From Alisma plantago-aquatica (lineage: Eukaryota > Streptophyta > Magnoliopsida > Alismatales > Alismataceae): 64,000 nucleotides of DNA. Location of the stretch: the NCBI GenBank assembly GCA_963693085.1, contig OY856409.1:661105591-661169590 (forward strand), written 5' to 3'. The translations under genes were made by a program, and so were the position numbers. Shown piece by piece: positions 1-13,997 of this stretch. Each line of letters opens with the position of its first letter. Within the stretch, counting starts at the first letter, position 1. Under the pieces are notes generated by a model. It was not told the DNA's origin. It saw nothing but the letters and a program-made list of their open reading frames with translations, and did no database searches.

Positions 1-3000
1 AACCCAAAGACATACATCATTGAGTATTGTCATTCTTTAGACATTCATTCTGCTCCATCATTTATCTCATAATCGATTGAGCTAGAATAAATGGGAAGCT
101 TGCCTTTGATATTTATCAAATCAATCAAAACATATGCCAATCCAATCATCATATGATTGGCTCTCAGGGCATACAAACCAACAACATCTGTCAAGCTATA
201 CAACAAAAGGGGCAAACATACCAAAACCTCGAGTCGGTGACATCTCTACAAAACACATCAAAAACACCCCAAGCCCTGAGTGTACATGGACAACTCTAGG
301 AGTCTATACCAAAAGACTAGCAACACACTCAACCTTATCATCTACTGCTCTTGCTGCTACTCTTCCTCAGCTACACGAACACCACCTCGTCATGCACGAC
401 CACCTAAAACATGTGGAAACCCATGGGGTGAGACCAAACATCCCAGCAAAAGATATAACTCTCCGCCAACATCTATTGAAGCACAAATAATTAAACAAGT
501 AGATAAGCATACTTAGTAGGTTAAGTAGATTCAGTTAAATGATATGTATCTAACAAAATAAAGAAAGGTAAATAAATGTAGGAAATAAACACTGAGCATT
601 GAAACAATTAACATTCTAAAAAGGAATATGAAGAATATGTGTATCAGTTACCAACTAAACTGTGCAAAAACAAGGCAAGGCTTCAACCAATGTTCTTCGC
701 ATTTTGACCCTATGCAAATACACTACACGACTGTATTACATCTTTTATTATGCTTTGAGGAGATGAGGTATACCACTCATACTCCAACTGACCAGTGCTA
801 AGTCAAAATCAATACCATATAAGGTCCATGGAAGAGCCCGAATCTACGACCTATCCACACCTCCTAGTTAGTACGAGAGAAACACCACAGTGATGAGTCA
901 TCTAGGAAATAGCCTAGCATGCCTTGGTATATAGGCACAATGGTAGTAAAATTGAGATACGACCAGCAATCACACTCCTTCCAGGGTATGGCCCGTAGCC
1001 AATCATGTAAAAGTATATACTGAGTCACATCACTGAGCTACGACCCGTAGCTACAATCCTTCTAGGGTATGGCCCGCAACTAATCTTCTAAATGCATATA
1101 CTCAACAATATAAGACTCTGAGCTTTCACTAAGGGAGAACTCATTTCACCATCCAACACTAAGACTGACACTGGAATGGATCTATGACATGGGGCACCTT
1201 CATGATTAGGTTTCACTTGATTAATTAAACCAATTAGATACATTTTAGCATCAATTAAGTTACAATGTATGAATCCATAAAAAACTCTACAAGAATCAGA
1301 GTACAAACTCAGAAGATATAAAACATATAAGGTGTAAACTTGTCACATCATTACATAGCACTGTAGCACAACCATTCACAAGGCCATCATCACTTTCACA
1401 TAGCCACACAAGGCTATCACCAAATTCACATCATTGTGGGATATCAATCCCTCAATCACACCTCCAGAGGTTATCATCTCGAATCATGCACAAGGAACCT
1501 ACAAGGCCATTGAACCATTCACATCAATCCTGCATCACAAGTATCTCATAATGCCTCATCTAGGCTCATTCAATCCTGTGTCACATCATATTTACCATGG
1601 CATATACTAGCTATGACATTAAAACTCATATCACCTGCAAGGTTAGGGATTCATAACCAAGAGAGTGATAACATCATAACATCATATCCATTCCAATAGA
1701 AAGAAGCAAACACATCAATTGTCCCTGGGTTAAGGTTAGGGTTCCGTACTTAGACGATTAGGGTTTACAACATGATTATAACGTTAAACTCTAATTGTGT
1801 CACCTCCCACACTCTTGGAGGACATTATAAGAATTACAATTAGAATTGATTAGGCAACCACCCAAACAACACTACACATGGTTCAATACTTTCCCACTCA
1901 TGCACATATGTTATTATATGATCATGCGTGAGTCGACAACTCATCATACGCATGTTGTGACCACCTCTATATGCATGTCACGAACACCCATCAAGCATGG
2001 GTTGCAACCACCATCAGCCAAGGGTCATGAATGTGAAACAACCAAGGTGTTCTACACATGAAACCTCTACATGTCTCGACCCATACACAAGCATATCTCG
2101 ACCACTCATGATCATAGGGTTTCGACCACCCAAGATGTGCATGTCGCGACCACCACCCCTATGCATGTCATGACCGCGACAAGGACAAGGGTCACCCTCA
2201 ACATATGTGAAAGTATTCGTTCAAAATAGAAGAAAGGTCCTACCAATTCAAGGTATATGAAATGACACACAACTAGGGCATCTCAATCGAAATAGACCAT
2301 GGGTCACAACCAGCCATGATGTCGCGACCATGACACACCAAAGAGAAGACCCATATCTACCCAAAACCAACCTGCCAAAGATCAAACCATTACCAAGGAA
2401 AAGGTATGTCTCTACTTAGGGATTAAGCATGATATAAATAGGAGCTATAACCAAGGAAGACCCATCTTTATCATGGGGAAAAACTTCATGCAAAATGGTC
2501 ACCAAGGACCTTAGATCACACATCATGAACCCTCCATGAAAACACCTCATGCAAGAGAGATAAAACCATGTTATAGACCTCCAAAACAAAACTCAACCTC
2601 CATAGAACACCAAGACACATGACCAACATGCATCACAACAAAACTAAAGTCAAAAGGTAGAGGAAGATCACCATAACACCACAATCCCCAAAATCGGGTA
2701 CATGCAATTAGGGTTTCAGAATACTTTCAAACCAAGCATGGTTTTAACATCAAACAAGTCCTAGGGATTTAGCATCATCCACTATCATGTTAAGGGAATG
2801 TTTGGAGGGAGAAAAACATCAACATATATATAGGAAAAGTGCATTAATAGAGAAGGTTAAGAGTTATATAACCCCACTTAAGGAAGATCAATCCAAGGAT
2901 GCAAGCTCCAAGCACTCGATCACCAAGGGGAAAAGAAGCTTCTACCAAAGCTCCACTCTTAGCCACAAAGCACCTTAAGAAGGAGAAGACACCATGATCA

Positions 3001-4358
3001 GATATGGCACAAGAAAGGGGCAAGAAAGTACCCTAGACTAATCCAAAAAGAAAGAGGGTGAAAGAGAAAAGGAAACGACCTCACACTTGGGTCTACCTCA
3101 TCAAAACATGGTCTATGACCCTTGTGATGAGGAGTTCTTATAAAAAATGACCACCATGGAAGATACATAGTCTAAGGATGAGAAGAGAGAAGGAGAAGAA
3201 GGTAGAAGATCAAAAGAAACACCATCAATGAAAGGCAAACACTTACCAAGGTTGAAGATGGGCAAGAATCACCACATGCAAGGGATCTTGATCACCAAGG
3301 CTTAAAGGATCAACCATTCTTTCTCCACCAAGCTCCAAGGATGAGAAAATGAGAAGGAAGAAGGAAGGACAAAAAGGGGGTCACTTGCATGGAGAGAAGA
3401 GGGTTCATATAGAAAAAGAGGATAGAAGTAGGGTGAAAGATGATGTGTCAACAAGGTAGGACTCCACTAGGACACTTGTCCACCCAAGAAACACACATGC
3501 AACCACATGCAACCACCTTAGCCATACATGCACAAGATGGTGATAGATTCTATGTTTGGTCTTTACCACCTAGGTCACCCAACATGGTCGCGGTCGTGAC
3601 CCACCAAGGAACACTAGCCATGGTCACGAAAACAACACCAAACCACCACTAGGTCAAGACAAAAGACCACCACACACACCCTAGGTCAAGACACTCCTCC
3701 CAAACTCAACTTTCTCGACCCAAGACCATCTTGGTTTTTACCACCAAACCTAGAGAAGGTGTCTCAACCATGACATCCACAAAACAAGCCCATGGCCGCG
3801 ACCTAGGTCAAGAAACCCATAAGGTACACATCGTTCAAGGCACACCAAACCATAGAAAACCCTAATCACCACTAAGGGTGCCACCTCTCAGACAAGGTTC
3901 AAACATGGCCCCCATTCATTTTCTCTCCTCTAGATGATGTTAAGAAAGATTAATAACATTGGGCTCTACACAAAAAGGATTAATAACATGGTTGACACCA
4001 CCATCAACCCAAGTATCCATGCAAACCCTAGCATCAACACATGATGCCACATCATCAAAAAAAGTCCAACAAGGCACCCCTATGCACCATTCTCTCTCTC
4101 ATGATTCCAAGACATATGAGTCACAAACAACATGTGCTAGATTACAAGATAAGCCCTTAAAATGAGTAGATTGCAACTTGGTCCAAGACAAACACACATA
4201 TAGCATAACTAGCTCAAACATCAACCAAACTAGACCAAACTGCAAACATAAATGTGTCATGTGTTATTAAGGCATCTCAAGATATTAGGTTAAGGTTAAA
4301 ACATCTTATTAAGAAAAACAAGTAATATCAAGCACTAAGCTAGGTCATAGGTCTTACA
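1..4358 (-). repeat. Ty3/gypsy long LTR (3' LTR of the minus-strand element), cut by the window start
   Basis: On the minus strand the LTR begins with TGTAAGACC at 4358. It lies directly downstream of a gypsy integrase end and a polypurine stretch (4362-4397), so it is the 3' LTR. Its far end is outside the window: a block around 360-470 lines up with 37580-37690 of the complete LTR at 37181-41083, which puts the missing end only tens of bases before position 1. It holds no convincing gene. The longest open frames (for example 134-490) have no recognisable domain and lie in LTR sequence. Short GGTCGCGACC-like palindromic motifs recur around 2145-2330 and 3580-3800. Confidence 0.8.
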
Positions 4359-4399
4359 GCCATAAACCCCCAACAAGGATTTTACCCCCGAAATCCTAT

Positions 4400-5976
4400 G
4401 TGAAGAGAGACGAATACTTCCTACGCATCTCTTCCTAAAGTTCTCACGAGGCTTCCTCAACCCCACGGTGATGCCACAAAACCTTAACCAAAATGATATA
4501 CTTCTTCTTCAACTTCTTCACCCTTCTATCAAGGATCAAAACATGACCTTCCACATACGACACATCCTCTTATAACTCAACCTCCATGGGTTGCAATGCT
4601 AGGTCTATGTCAGAATGACACTTCCTCAACATCAATACATGAAAGACTGGATACAACCTATGCAACTAGGGTGGCAACTCCAACTTGTAAGCCACCTTCT
4701 GAACAAGTGCACCATAGGGTAAGGTCCCATAAACCCGAGATCCAACTTACCCTTCTTCCCAAACCTTAGCACACCTTTCCAAGGAGAGACCTTGTGGTAA
4801 ATCTTGTCTCCCACTTAGAATTCCAAGGGCCTCCTATGATTATCAACATAATATTTCTGCCTATCTTGGGCTGCCTTCAGTTGCTATTGTATCATCTTAA
4901 TTTTCTCTGTCATCTCCTGTACAAGTTCAGACCCCAAAAGTTGATACTCACCCATCTCATACCATCACAGTGGAGATCAACAACATCTCCTATACCTCGT
5001 AAGGTGCCATATTGACACTCTTATAATAGTTTTTGTTGTAAGTAAACTCTAACAAATTGAGGCGCACATCCCAAATGCCCAAAAACTATAGAATACAAGC
5101 TCTCAATAGATCCTCCAACGTCTTTATAGTACTCTTAAACTATCCATCTTTTTGTGGGTGAAAAGTTGTATTGAACCTTAACTATTTACCCATTGTTGTG
5201 TGGAGACGCTCCCAAAAGCAACTGATAAACTAAGGACCTCTATTGGACACTATTGTCACTGGGCTATTGTGAAGATGTACTATCTCATCAACATACACAT
5301 GCACCAACTTCTCAATTGTATACGTTGTCTTCATAGGGAGGAAGTGTTCTGACTTGGTCAGCCTATCCACAATCACCCAGATGGAATCATGACCTTTGGT
5401 TATCCTAGGAAGTCCAACCACAAATTCCATCATGATATGATCCCATATTCATCTATGGTAGTCTATGGTGCGGTCATAATCTTTGATTAATTCCATCTAG
5501 TGTCGTTGCAACATATTCAACTCCTGATTTGAGAAGATGTACTATAGATTCTTGTGGTTGGTGAGATCTGCCACTTCTCGCTGTAAAGGTAGTGTCTTCA
5601 AATCTTCAAAGCATGGACCACAGTTGGAAGCTATAGATCATACGTCAGGTAGCTCTCCTCATATTTCTTAAGCTATAATGAAGCAAAAGGAATCACATTT
5701 TATCTTGCATCAACACACATCACAAGCCATTCTTCAACACATTAGAGAAGCCGATATAACCTTTCCCTCGCTTAAGTAACACTAACAATGGTGCACTGGT
5801 TAGCTTCTCCTTCAAAAGTTGGAAAGAATGGTGGCACTTGTCATCCCAGAAAAATGACACACCTTTTCTCTTCAACTTCATTAGGGGTAATTCCGCAACA
5901 CTAAAGTTCTTAATGAACCTCCACCAGTATCCTGACATGCCTAGGAAACTACAAACCTCCGCGACGTCTTTATCTT
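4400..5976 (-). pseudogene. Ty3/gypsy pol, 3' part: RT end, RNase H, integrase with C-terminal chromo-like end
   Basis: Read from 5976 down, the minus strand encodes the end of a gypsy reverse transcriptase (FLGMSGYWWRFIKNFS, matching the usual SFLGLAGYYRRFIEGFS block). RNase H remains follow, down to IKDYDRTIDY near 5450. The integrase core comes next (5433-5230: WVIVDRLT with the first catalytic Asp, IVSNRGP where the second should be SDRGP, so the Asp is Asn). The integrase tail (4814-~4400) reads VSPWKGVLRFGKKGKL, then a VFHVLMLRK-like block and a VKVLWHH..VEEASWE ending typical of Tekay/Del-type chromoviruses. About 200 residues are missing between RNase H and integrase (junction ~5440). 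Many stops and frameshifts make it non-functional. It is interrupted at 5976 by the element at 5977-18907 and resumes at 18908. Confidence 0.85.
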
Positions 5977-8900
5977 TGTGAGACCCCTAACCTTGCTTCA
6001 AGTGTTGAACAAGCTTAATTATCATATTTTAATTATTCTAACCCTAATTTAACCTTGTGGTATTCTTTGAAATCATAAGACAAGCTTAAGTTTCAAATTT
6101 GGTCCAATTTGGACACTGTTTGAGCAAGTTATGCAATTTTATGCACATTTTGGATTTTTCTACAATTTACCCAATCGAGAGGTTTTCTTTGCAATTTATC
6201 ACTTTCATTATTGTTCCTTGGATGTTCTCTCATCATTCTTGAGCTTGTTTATCCATGGGGCTCCTATTTAAACCTTGTTTTGAAGGTGTTTTCCTCAAGG
6301 GTATTTTAGGGTTTACCCCTTCATGGATGAGCTACCTTTAGTAGCTATCAACTAATGAAATTTTTGTTTTGCTTGGAAATTAAAGAAACTAGGGATAAGA
6401 ATGTCTCTATGGATGGTAGGGGAGCTTCTTGTGTGTGTTATTGTATATTGTTAATAGTTTAAGGCCACGGATACTTGGAAAGATACTAAAACTTCAACTT
6501 TTTCTTTTTCTTTATCTTAAAGTTTCATATACTTATCCCTAAGCACCAAAATGAGCCATTTACTCTCCACCAATTCCCTCCTTCTATGAACCTCGTTCTC
6601 CCTCTGTGCTTATGTGAATTTCCTATCCAAGGAAGGAGAAAGAGGGGATCTTCTTGGAAAAAGAATCTACAGTTGTAATTGACTTCCTTTTAGGGTTTGA
6701 AAAGCTTCCTTCTAGTGATCTTGACCTAAAAGAGTAAGAATACCCTTATTACCTTCATTTATTTCTTTTTTGTCCTTCCTCCTACCTTTCTATAGGTTAG
6801 AACCTTGCTGTTCCATGGTAGAAATTGCTCTAAATCTCTAAAACCCTACCTTTCTTGCTCCTTATGCTTAGGGTTTGCTCATTTGATGAAGAAATGTGCT
6901 AGATGGACAAGTTCATAGCTTATGCTTGGATTTTCTTCCCTACCTTCTAGTTTTTTTTTCTTATGTTTGGGAGTTTATCTTCTAATTAGAGGAAATTTTT
7001 ATAACTTGCTCCATGTTTATTGCTTACCATAAGCTTGCTAGCTCATGTTCTTGCTTTTAAATGATGATCCATGCACTAAAAAGCTATGCTTGACTTGGAT
7101 TTCGATTTTTATAATGTTCTCTGTTCTGATTTCAGTTCTATATGAACTTGTGATCATGTGTACATTATTCCTAAGGTATAATATGACTTACATCAGGTTG
7201 GTTTGACAACCCATGGTGCTAAGCACCTATGAACCAATGGTCAATTTTAGGGTTTAAAGCTGATTTCTTCTACAAACACATGACTCGATGGTGGTACCAT
7301 TGCAACAGCCGATGGTGTTGTCTTCATGACAACTAATGGTGGTGACCAAGGGTGTCAACTTACGTTCACCCCTTAGGTCAGGTGTTGGCCTAATTAGAAG
7401 CCTAGTGATTAATAACTAAGTACCCTAGTGATGCTATCAATCAATGGTGATATTAGTTTGATATTTGATGTTGATAATGAATATAGTGTTGATCTAACAA
7501 CCTATGGTGAGTGAATGGTCACTAATTATGGTGGATCATATCTCCAAAACCTATGTTGAGTTATTCATATAGTTCTAGCATCAATTAAGCCTTAGACTAA
7601 TGGTTTCTTGGGTCATTTGATGCAATGGTTGGACCTATACTGTAATTGATGGTTTTAACATATGAACTTGACCCAATGGTCAAGATCTAATGTTTATTCC
7701 TCCAATAAAGAGGAATGATGGCTAATGTAATATGTTGGTACTAATAATGTGATTTAGATGGTTTCCTTTATATGATCAACTTAAGGAGTTTACTTGTTGA
7801 CAATGGATGGCTTGTTTTAATGAATAGTCGATTGTGGGTTTTACCATACTCTCAACAGAACCCTTATTGTTGTTAATCAAATGATGTCTAGGGTTAAATG
7901 GTGACTTTTATAGATCACAACTCAATAACATAATTCATGATTCATTCAAGGTGTTTACTTATGTAAACGACCAATAGCTTTACCTTTTCAACATTTCATG
8001 GTTAGAAGTTGATGCCTCAATATTCCCATTGTTTTGGGTGAAGTGTGTAGTGTAATGTTATGATTCAAATGATGAGAATTTGATGGTTCAATGCCTTAAA
8101 ATTGTAGTCTTACCCTTTCCCTTGTATGATTATGATTTATAATCACCATAATGAATTAATGGGTAACCCTAATGAGGTATATCTTGTTATACCTAGCTTT
8201 AATATAACTAAATGATGGTAATTGAGTATGAATAGTCCTTGAATGACTAATACAATCATGGAGTACTCTGTTACTATTGTTGAAACCCTAGTATGCTATA
8301 ACCTGATGGTTACACCTTGATTTATGTGTGGGTTCATACTTGAGAATAGTATGTAATGTGATGGTGATGCTTCACCTTATGCATCCATGATCCAATGGGG
8401 AGGCCATGAGTTAGGGTTTGGGTATAAGTGATGATTAGTAACATTAATATAATTTATCTTGTTGAACCTAAATCTAATGCAAATAGATAAAGATGAGTAT
8501 TCATGTTTAACATTGTTATATGATGGAATGATGGTGGAATAGCCTCCTTAATATGTTAATTGGTGGTTATCATAGCTACATGGTTGACACTTTCTTATTC
8601 TAAACATGTGCATTCTGAATATGATGAGGGTTAATCATATCTAGATTCCTTCCATGTTGATGTAATAAAGGAATGTTCTTAATGTTAATATAACCCTGCA
8701 TGATTGTTTATGAATATCTCCTAGCTCATTAATGAGATATTATGTTGATCCAGTGTATTATATGTAAGTGATGTTGTTGATCCTTCTTATAAGGCATGCA
8801 ATGATAATGATGATCTTACAAGGAATAGTATGACGGTCTTAATGACCTTTGGGAATGGTTGAGCCTTGAATTAGGTGTAATCCTCTTGTGTTGATAAGGG

Positions 8901-10883
8901 TTGATGCCCTGTGATATTGTGATAAGGATTTATATCCTGTGATAGTATGATGGTCTTAATGACCTTTGAGCATGGTTGAGCCCTGAATGAGGCGTAATCC
9001 TCTTGTGTTATAAGGGTTGATACCCTGTGATATTGTGAAAAGGATTTATATCTTGTGATAGTATGATGACTAGTGTGGTCTCATGAATGGAAAGTGAGTA
9101 GCACCGTGTGATGATGAGATGAGAAATTATGTTCCACACATTTTATATCTTTTAAAAGTTGTGATATTTATATGCTTGCTAGAAGTGAATTAGGGTTTGT
9201 ATGTCCACTTGTTTGATGCAGCCTTAATTCACCCAATTGTCATAACTAATCAAGTGCAACTCTAATCATGTAGTGCCCTGTTCCGTAGAGCCATCTTCAG
9301 TGTCAGAACTTACTGGATGATGAAATGAGTATTCCTAAGGAAAACTCAGAGTGCATACTATTGAGTATTTGGGGGGGGGGGGCAAGTTGAGGATATATCC
9401 TTGTCATCATAAATGTAGGTTGTGGAGGATGGCTATGGTCATGCCTCATACATCTGATGTGATTGAGGACAACTGCAGTTGTACCTCAGATTAGAGGGTT
9501 TTGTATACCCTAGTTTCTAGTGTCGTGACATGTACCAAGGGGGGACTAGTGGTTAGTAGCTTGACTATATGTCGATGTGGTGGCAACTTTGACTGATATG
9601 TCACTGCCTTTTTACTTGTTCTGACTGAGGGGAAGAGATCTTAGGATACCGACACTCCTAGATCTTGTATGGAACCGAATAGCCCTTCACAGGGATCAGT
9701 TGAACTTTGGATGGTACGATTCAAATTCCCTAGGGCATAATAAAAGATGTAATACATCTGTCTAGCAAATCTGTTTAGGGTTATACACGGCGATTCACAT
9801 TGGATGATAACCCTTGTTTGTTCTCTTTATATAAAGACAATGCTTAGTGTAATTAAGAGATAGTATATATGCTTATGATGTGGATATGCTTAAGATTGAA
9901 GATGTTTACATACAGTAGCCGTGCTTATGTTGATAGCTATATTGCTAGTGTTGGTTATAACTATGATGCTAGCTATATCATGTTGTTATTTATGTTCAGC
10001 ATGCTATCTATGCCTCTGTAATTAGAAATGCCTATACTTCTAATCATGCTTATGCAGATAGTCGTGCTTATGTTTCTAGTTCTACTTATAATGTAGATCT
10101 TCCCAACCTATAAGACATGCTAATGTTGTTAGCTATGCTTATGTGGCTAGTCTTATTCATAATGATAAAGATTCAATGTTACTAGACTTGCTCATGATGC
10201 TAGATATGCATATGATACTGAATTGCTTAAACAAGATAAATGATGATAGTTTGGCTAATGATGATAATTATTATATGCTCCTTTATGTATTCTATTAATC
10301 ATCTCTACTATTGAGCCAATTTTTCATATCTGATTAAGCTGCTTAAACTGTTTAATTACTCAAAATGTTGTAATCAATAAATGTTGTTGGCGGTTATATC
10401 TCTTGTTGGGACATGGGTCTCACCTTGTGGTTCGCCAAATTTTTTTAGGTAATCGGAAGTGACAAAAACAAACATGTGGTAGCAAAGAGGAGCTACAGTA
10501 ATGAAAATTTGAGAAAGTTGATTAGATGTCTAGTGTGTCCTAGAGTCATCCCTGTACTCTCGAGTCCGGGTAGGAAAAGTTTGTATATGGTGTTTCAAAT
10601 GAATTAGAATTTTGTTAGCATGTTAATGCTTGTTAGTGTGGCATATACAAATATTGTTATTATGTGTATATATGTTGTGGCTAAGGTGATAGAACAATTT
10701 GTATCAAATTCTTGTCATAGTATGGATAAAAGAAAGATGTTGGACTCTTATGCAAATGTTTCTGAGCAGGTGCTGACGTTGAAATCGGTTTTAATTTACC
10801 CATATTTTTGGGTATGTGGTTAATTGGTGATTGATTGTGTTTTATGTTTTGCGTAATCTCATTTAGTGTAACAGGTTCTCACA
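5977..10883 (+). repeat. 5' LTR of the LARD-like element (4907 bp)
   Basis: It starts TGTGAGACC and ends GGTTCTCACA, immediately before the primer site. It aligns along its whole length with 13998-18907, with scattered substitutions and small indels. It contains a 117-bp tandem duplication (8825-9057), a 12-G run (9371-9382) that is absent from the partner LTR, and many dispersed AATGGT-type motifs between 7200 and 7830. No gene is visible. Confidence 0.9.
8825..9057 (+). repeat. Tandem duplication, two units of ~117 bp, in the 5' LTR
   Basis: Units at 8825-8941 and 8942-9057 both begin ATAGTATGA and contain GGTCTTAATGACCTTTG and TGTAATCCTCTTGTG or a close variant. A partial third start (ATAGTATGATGAC) follows at 9058. 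The partner LTR has the same pair, so the duplication predates insertion. Confidence 0.9.
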
Positions 10884-10886
10884 AGT

Positions 10887-10898
10887 TGGTATCAGAGC
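10887..10898 (+). other. Primer binding site of the LARD-like element
   Basis: TGGTATCAGAGC three bases after the LTR end is complementary to the 3' end of plant initiator Met-tRNA, the usual primer for these gypsy and copia families. It sets the element on the plus strand. Confidence 0.9.
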
Positions 10899-11434
10899 TT
10901 TAGGTTCCCTGAGTCTATAGGGACACTAGTACTTAGGACTAGGATGATGTCAAAATTAGGAATATGACATAAAAATATGGTGCATACTGCCTAATCTCAA
11001 TATTAGGGTACCCTGGCTAGGTATTCAATTATTGAAGAAAGGTAAGTGTGGAACTCTTAGATTGTTATATTTTTTATTACTCTAATCAAGTAGTCATTTT
11101 GAGACAATCTAAAGAGCATAATGAATAAGAAATCATGGTATGAATATCTCAATCCTACCTTAAAGAAGATGATAATTGCATCATAATCTATCAAAACTTG
11201 AATGTTTGGTAACTATATGAGAAAGATATAACACCATGAAATCTAAATATGAATACAAATTAGAAAACAAGAAGTTCTTGAAGATGTGATTCAAGAAGAT
11301 AATAAAGTAAAAGACAGATAAGTCTATACTTATAAAGTGAATTAAGGTATGAAATCCACATAAGATGGAAAGAACTCCTATAGCAAGTACAAAATGAGAA
11401 GATAAATGAGAACAATGACAAAGGAATAAGGTGG
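10899..11434 (+). other. Non-coding interior of the LARD-like element, left part
   Basis: AT-rich sequence between the primer site and the nested solo LTR. I see no open frame of note and no gag motif, and it ends in the AACCT target copy (11435-11439). Confidence 0.7.
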
Positions 11435-11439
11435 AACCT

Positions 11440-12857
11440 TGTTGGCTAAATAGACATCTATAAATCCCTTTGTTTTGATTATGACAAACATTTCATTCTT
11501 ATTAATCTAACGAGCTACTTGAGTGTGCAGGACTAAGATGGATGGCAAAGCAACTAGGGAAAATCCACAAGCTAAAATGTTTATATTTTCATGCAATGTA
11601 ATCATTGTTGTAAAAACTTGTACAAATATATAATGTACAAGTACTTAGAATTGCATGTAAATCAAGCGTTAGATTTTCCCTAGCCAAACACCATAGTTAG
11701 ACATGTCATCCCATTTAAATAGGATCATTTATGCACACTCAGACATATAATTAGTGCCTAAATTGAAACCTTGAAACAGGATCATTCTCGGTCGACAAAC
11801 TCCTCGACCGAGACACTCTCGGTCGACAATCTTCTCGACCGAGAAAGATCCAAAGTAGCCGTTAGACACAACAGACAAGTTAGTTGGCAGTTGAAGAAAG
11901 ACGTTGCAAATCACTTGTTCCAGAGAGCCTGTCGGTCGACAAAAGTTCGACCGAGTAGGTGTCTCGGTCGACCATTTGTCGACCGAGATGGTCTCTGACA
12001 GCAACTGCAGAATAAACTAATTAGCCGTTGTTAAAGCAACAACTTTGTACCTAACGACTAGTTAAGCACTTAGAAACCCCTAGAAGTTGTCTAGAACGTC
12101 CTTAAGCATACTTAGGCCATTCCTATAAATAGGACAAGACATAGGACACTAGAATTCACTTGTTACACTTGAGAATACACTTGAGCATACTTGAGCAATC
12201 TATTGCAAGCAATTTGAGCACTGTGATCATTAGTCTACATTCTCCTTAGCTCAATCTCGTGTCCTATAGGCTAGATTCTCCTATCAACAGCAATCACAAG
12301 TTCACACACTTGGCTAGGAGATCTATATGCTTGATCTAGGCATATCAAGCCTTGGGCTTAAAGGATAAGTTGTAATTTCCTTTTTCTTTCTTGTTCCTTT
12401 TTATCTTTTGTACTCTCCTTGCTACTCCTAGGGTTGGAGGCTGCGGATTGGAGAGGGTTGACTTCTCAGGTGGAGAAGGGGACTTCAAGCTACTTCAAGA
12501 AGGCTATCGCAAGGGAAGCTACTTCAGAAGGCTGGTGCAACGGGAGTTGGTGCATCTACTTCAAGGGAAGGCTGCTTCAAGGTTGGCGATTACTTCTAGG
12601 TGAAGGCTGCTTGAAGGGTTTGGGAAAAGAGATTGTATTTTATGTAAATTCCTTGCGAGGTAATAAAATAAATTTCTTTTCAAATCCCGGTTGGGTAAGC
12701 AACCGGGTAGTGGATTGACGGCTATAGTATTTGCTATAGTTGGAACCACACTAAACCTTGTGTCTCCTTGTCCAATATTTTCATTGTGGTTGTTTGAGTT
12801 TAAATTATTATTAAAATCTTTATAAAACTCTATTCACCCCCCCTCTAGTAGTTTTCA
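11440..12857 (+). repeat. Solo Sirevirus-like copia LTR (1418 bp)
   Basis: It begins TGTTGGCTAAAT and ends AGTTTTCA. A perfect target duplication AACCT lies on both sides (11435-11439 and 12858-12862), and no primer site or interior follows, so it is a solo LTR left by LTR-LTR recombination. It is a diverged relative of the three LTRs at 21251-32544. It carries four inverted-repeat modules (CTCGGTCGA...TCGACCGAG) at 11787-11812, 11818-11843, 11932-11954 and 11963-11987. Confidence 0.93.
12123..12132 (+). promoter_or_regulatory. TATA box of the solo Sirevirus-like LTR
   Basis: CTATAAATAG, at the same place relative to the palindromic modules as in the three related LTRs. It marks a probable U3/R boundary a few tens of bases downstream. 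Confidence 0.7.
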
Positions 12858-12862
12858 AACCT

Positions 12863-13997
12863 GAGTTAATATCAGACCAACCTATGTGTTTAAGAAAGTG
12901 TTAATGTAAAATAAGCATGGCATTTGAAAGAAATTAAGGCAAACAATCCATGTTTAATGAAGAAAATGTGGAGTATGATGATTTACCTATTGATAAGTGG
13001 CTGAAAAACATAATAAAATAAGAGAACATAGGAGTAATGAGATATGTTAATCATGATGATTCCTAGGCTATTTGAAAGGAACCTAAAATGAAAAAGGTAA
13101 AATGATAAATAAGAAGTTGTAACCTGCATAATGAAAATAGAATCGGTTACCTTTTTGCTAAGTGACCCTTGAACAATGTTGCTATGATGTGGGAAGTGTG
13201 TTTCCCTTTGTGTCTTTCTTTTCCAGGGCACAACTTTCAAGTGGATCATTGCCACTTTATATGTGTGGATTCATTATAAACATGAGGGTGGATAGCTTAT
13301 TAGCATAAGGTTGCTTGGACTATGGTTCCAAGATCATAAGGTTTGTGATGAGTTTGCTTTTGAGCTTTCCAATAATTAGGAATACTCCTCTTATATTTCT
13401 TGATATTTGTTATGTTGGTAAAAGTGGATGAGACCTTATAGAACATGAGGTGGATACCAAGGTAATGAATCCTAGTATCCAAGATGTATCAACAGAATGA
13501 GAAATATGTGAAGTTTGGAGATGTTTATTAAATAAACATTCCAAGGTTTTCCTCTCCCATAGAGAGAGAGAGTTTATGATGATCCTATAAATGTTGTTTG
13601 GAAGGAAAAACAAAAGTGACTCTATAATGTTGTGTATGGTCTTGTGATAGTTGGCAAGACCACTATCAAGGATAGATGGTTTGTTGATACAATAGATATA
13701 ATTTCAATATGATATCCATAATTTAAATTTGAAAGTTACTATTAGATTTGTACATGTGGCACAACAAGTTTCTATGTTCCATATTTGCAAATGTCTTCTT
13801 ATGTAGGGGTTTTTATGCTGACCCAAGATAAGATATGTATGAATTGAAAGAGAAGAATATGTCTTCTATGAGAAAGATGCGACATCATCATGTGATGAAT
13901 GTAAACATGTGTAATATTGAGGATTACATACATGAGAAGTGTCCATCTATGTGTACCTTAGATTTCGGGGGCGAAATCCCTATTAGGGGTTTATGGT
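12863..13997 (+). other. Non-coding interior of the LARD-like element, right part, with polypurine region
   Basis: No recognisable coding sequence. The last ~35 bases before the 3' LTR (TTTCGGGGGCGAAATCC then TTAGGGGTTTATGGT) match the region next to the gypsy 3' LTR at 4362-4397 read on the minus strand (TTTCGGGGGTAAAATCC then GGGGGTTTATGG). This links the element to that family. Confidence 0.75.

Noticed and set aside
134..490. 118-codon open frame near the window start
   Set aside because: Inside a gypsy LTR, with low-complexity composition and no motif. The equivalent frame is not kept in the related LTR at 37181-41083.
9371..9382. Run of twelve G
   Set aside because: A single homopolymer in one LTR only (the partner has GGGG). 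Likely slippage, or possibly an assembly error.
11787..11987. Spaced GGTCGAC repeats resembling a CRISPR-like or tandem array
   Set aside because: Irregular spacing, inverted arms within each module and position in an LTR of a plant element rule out a CRISPR array.
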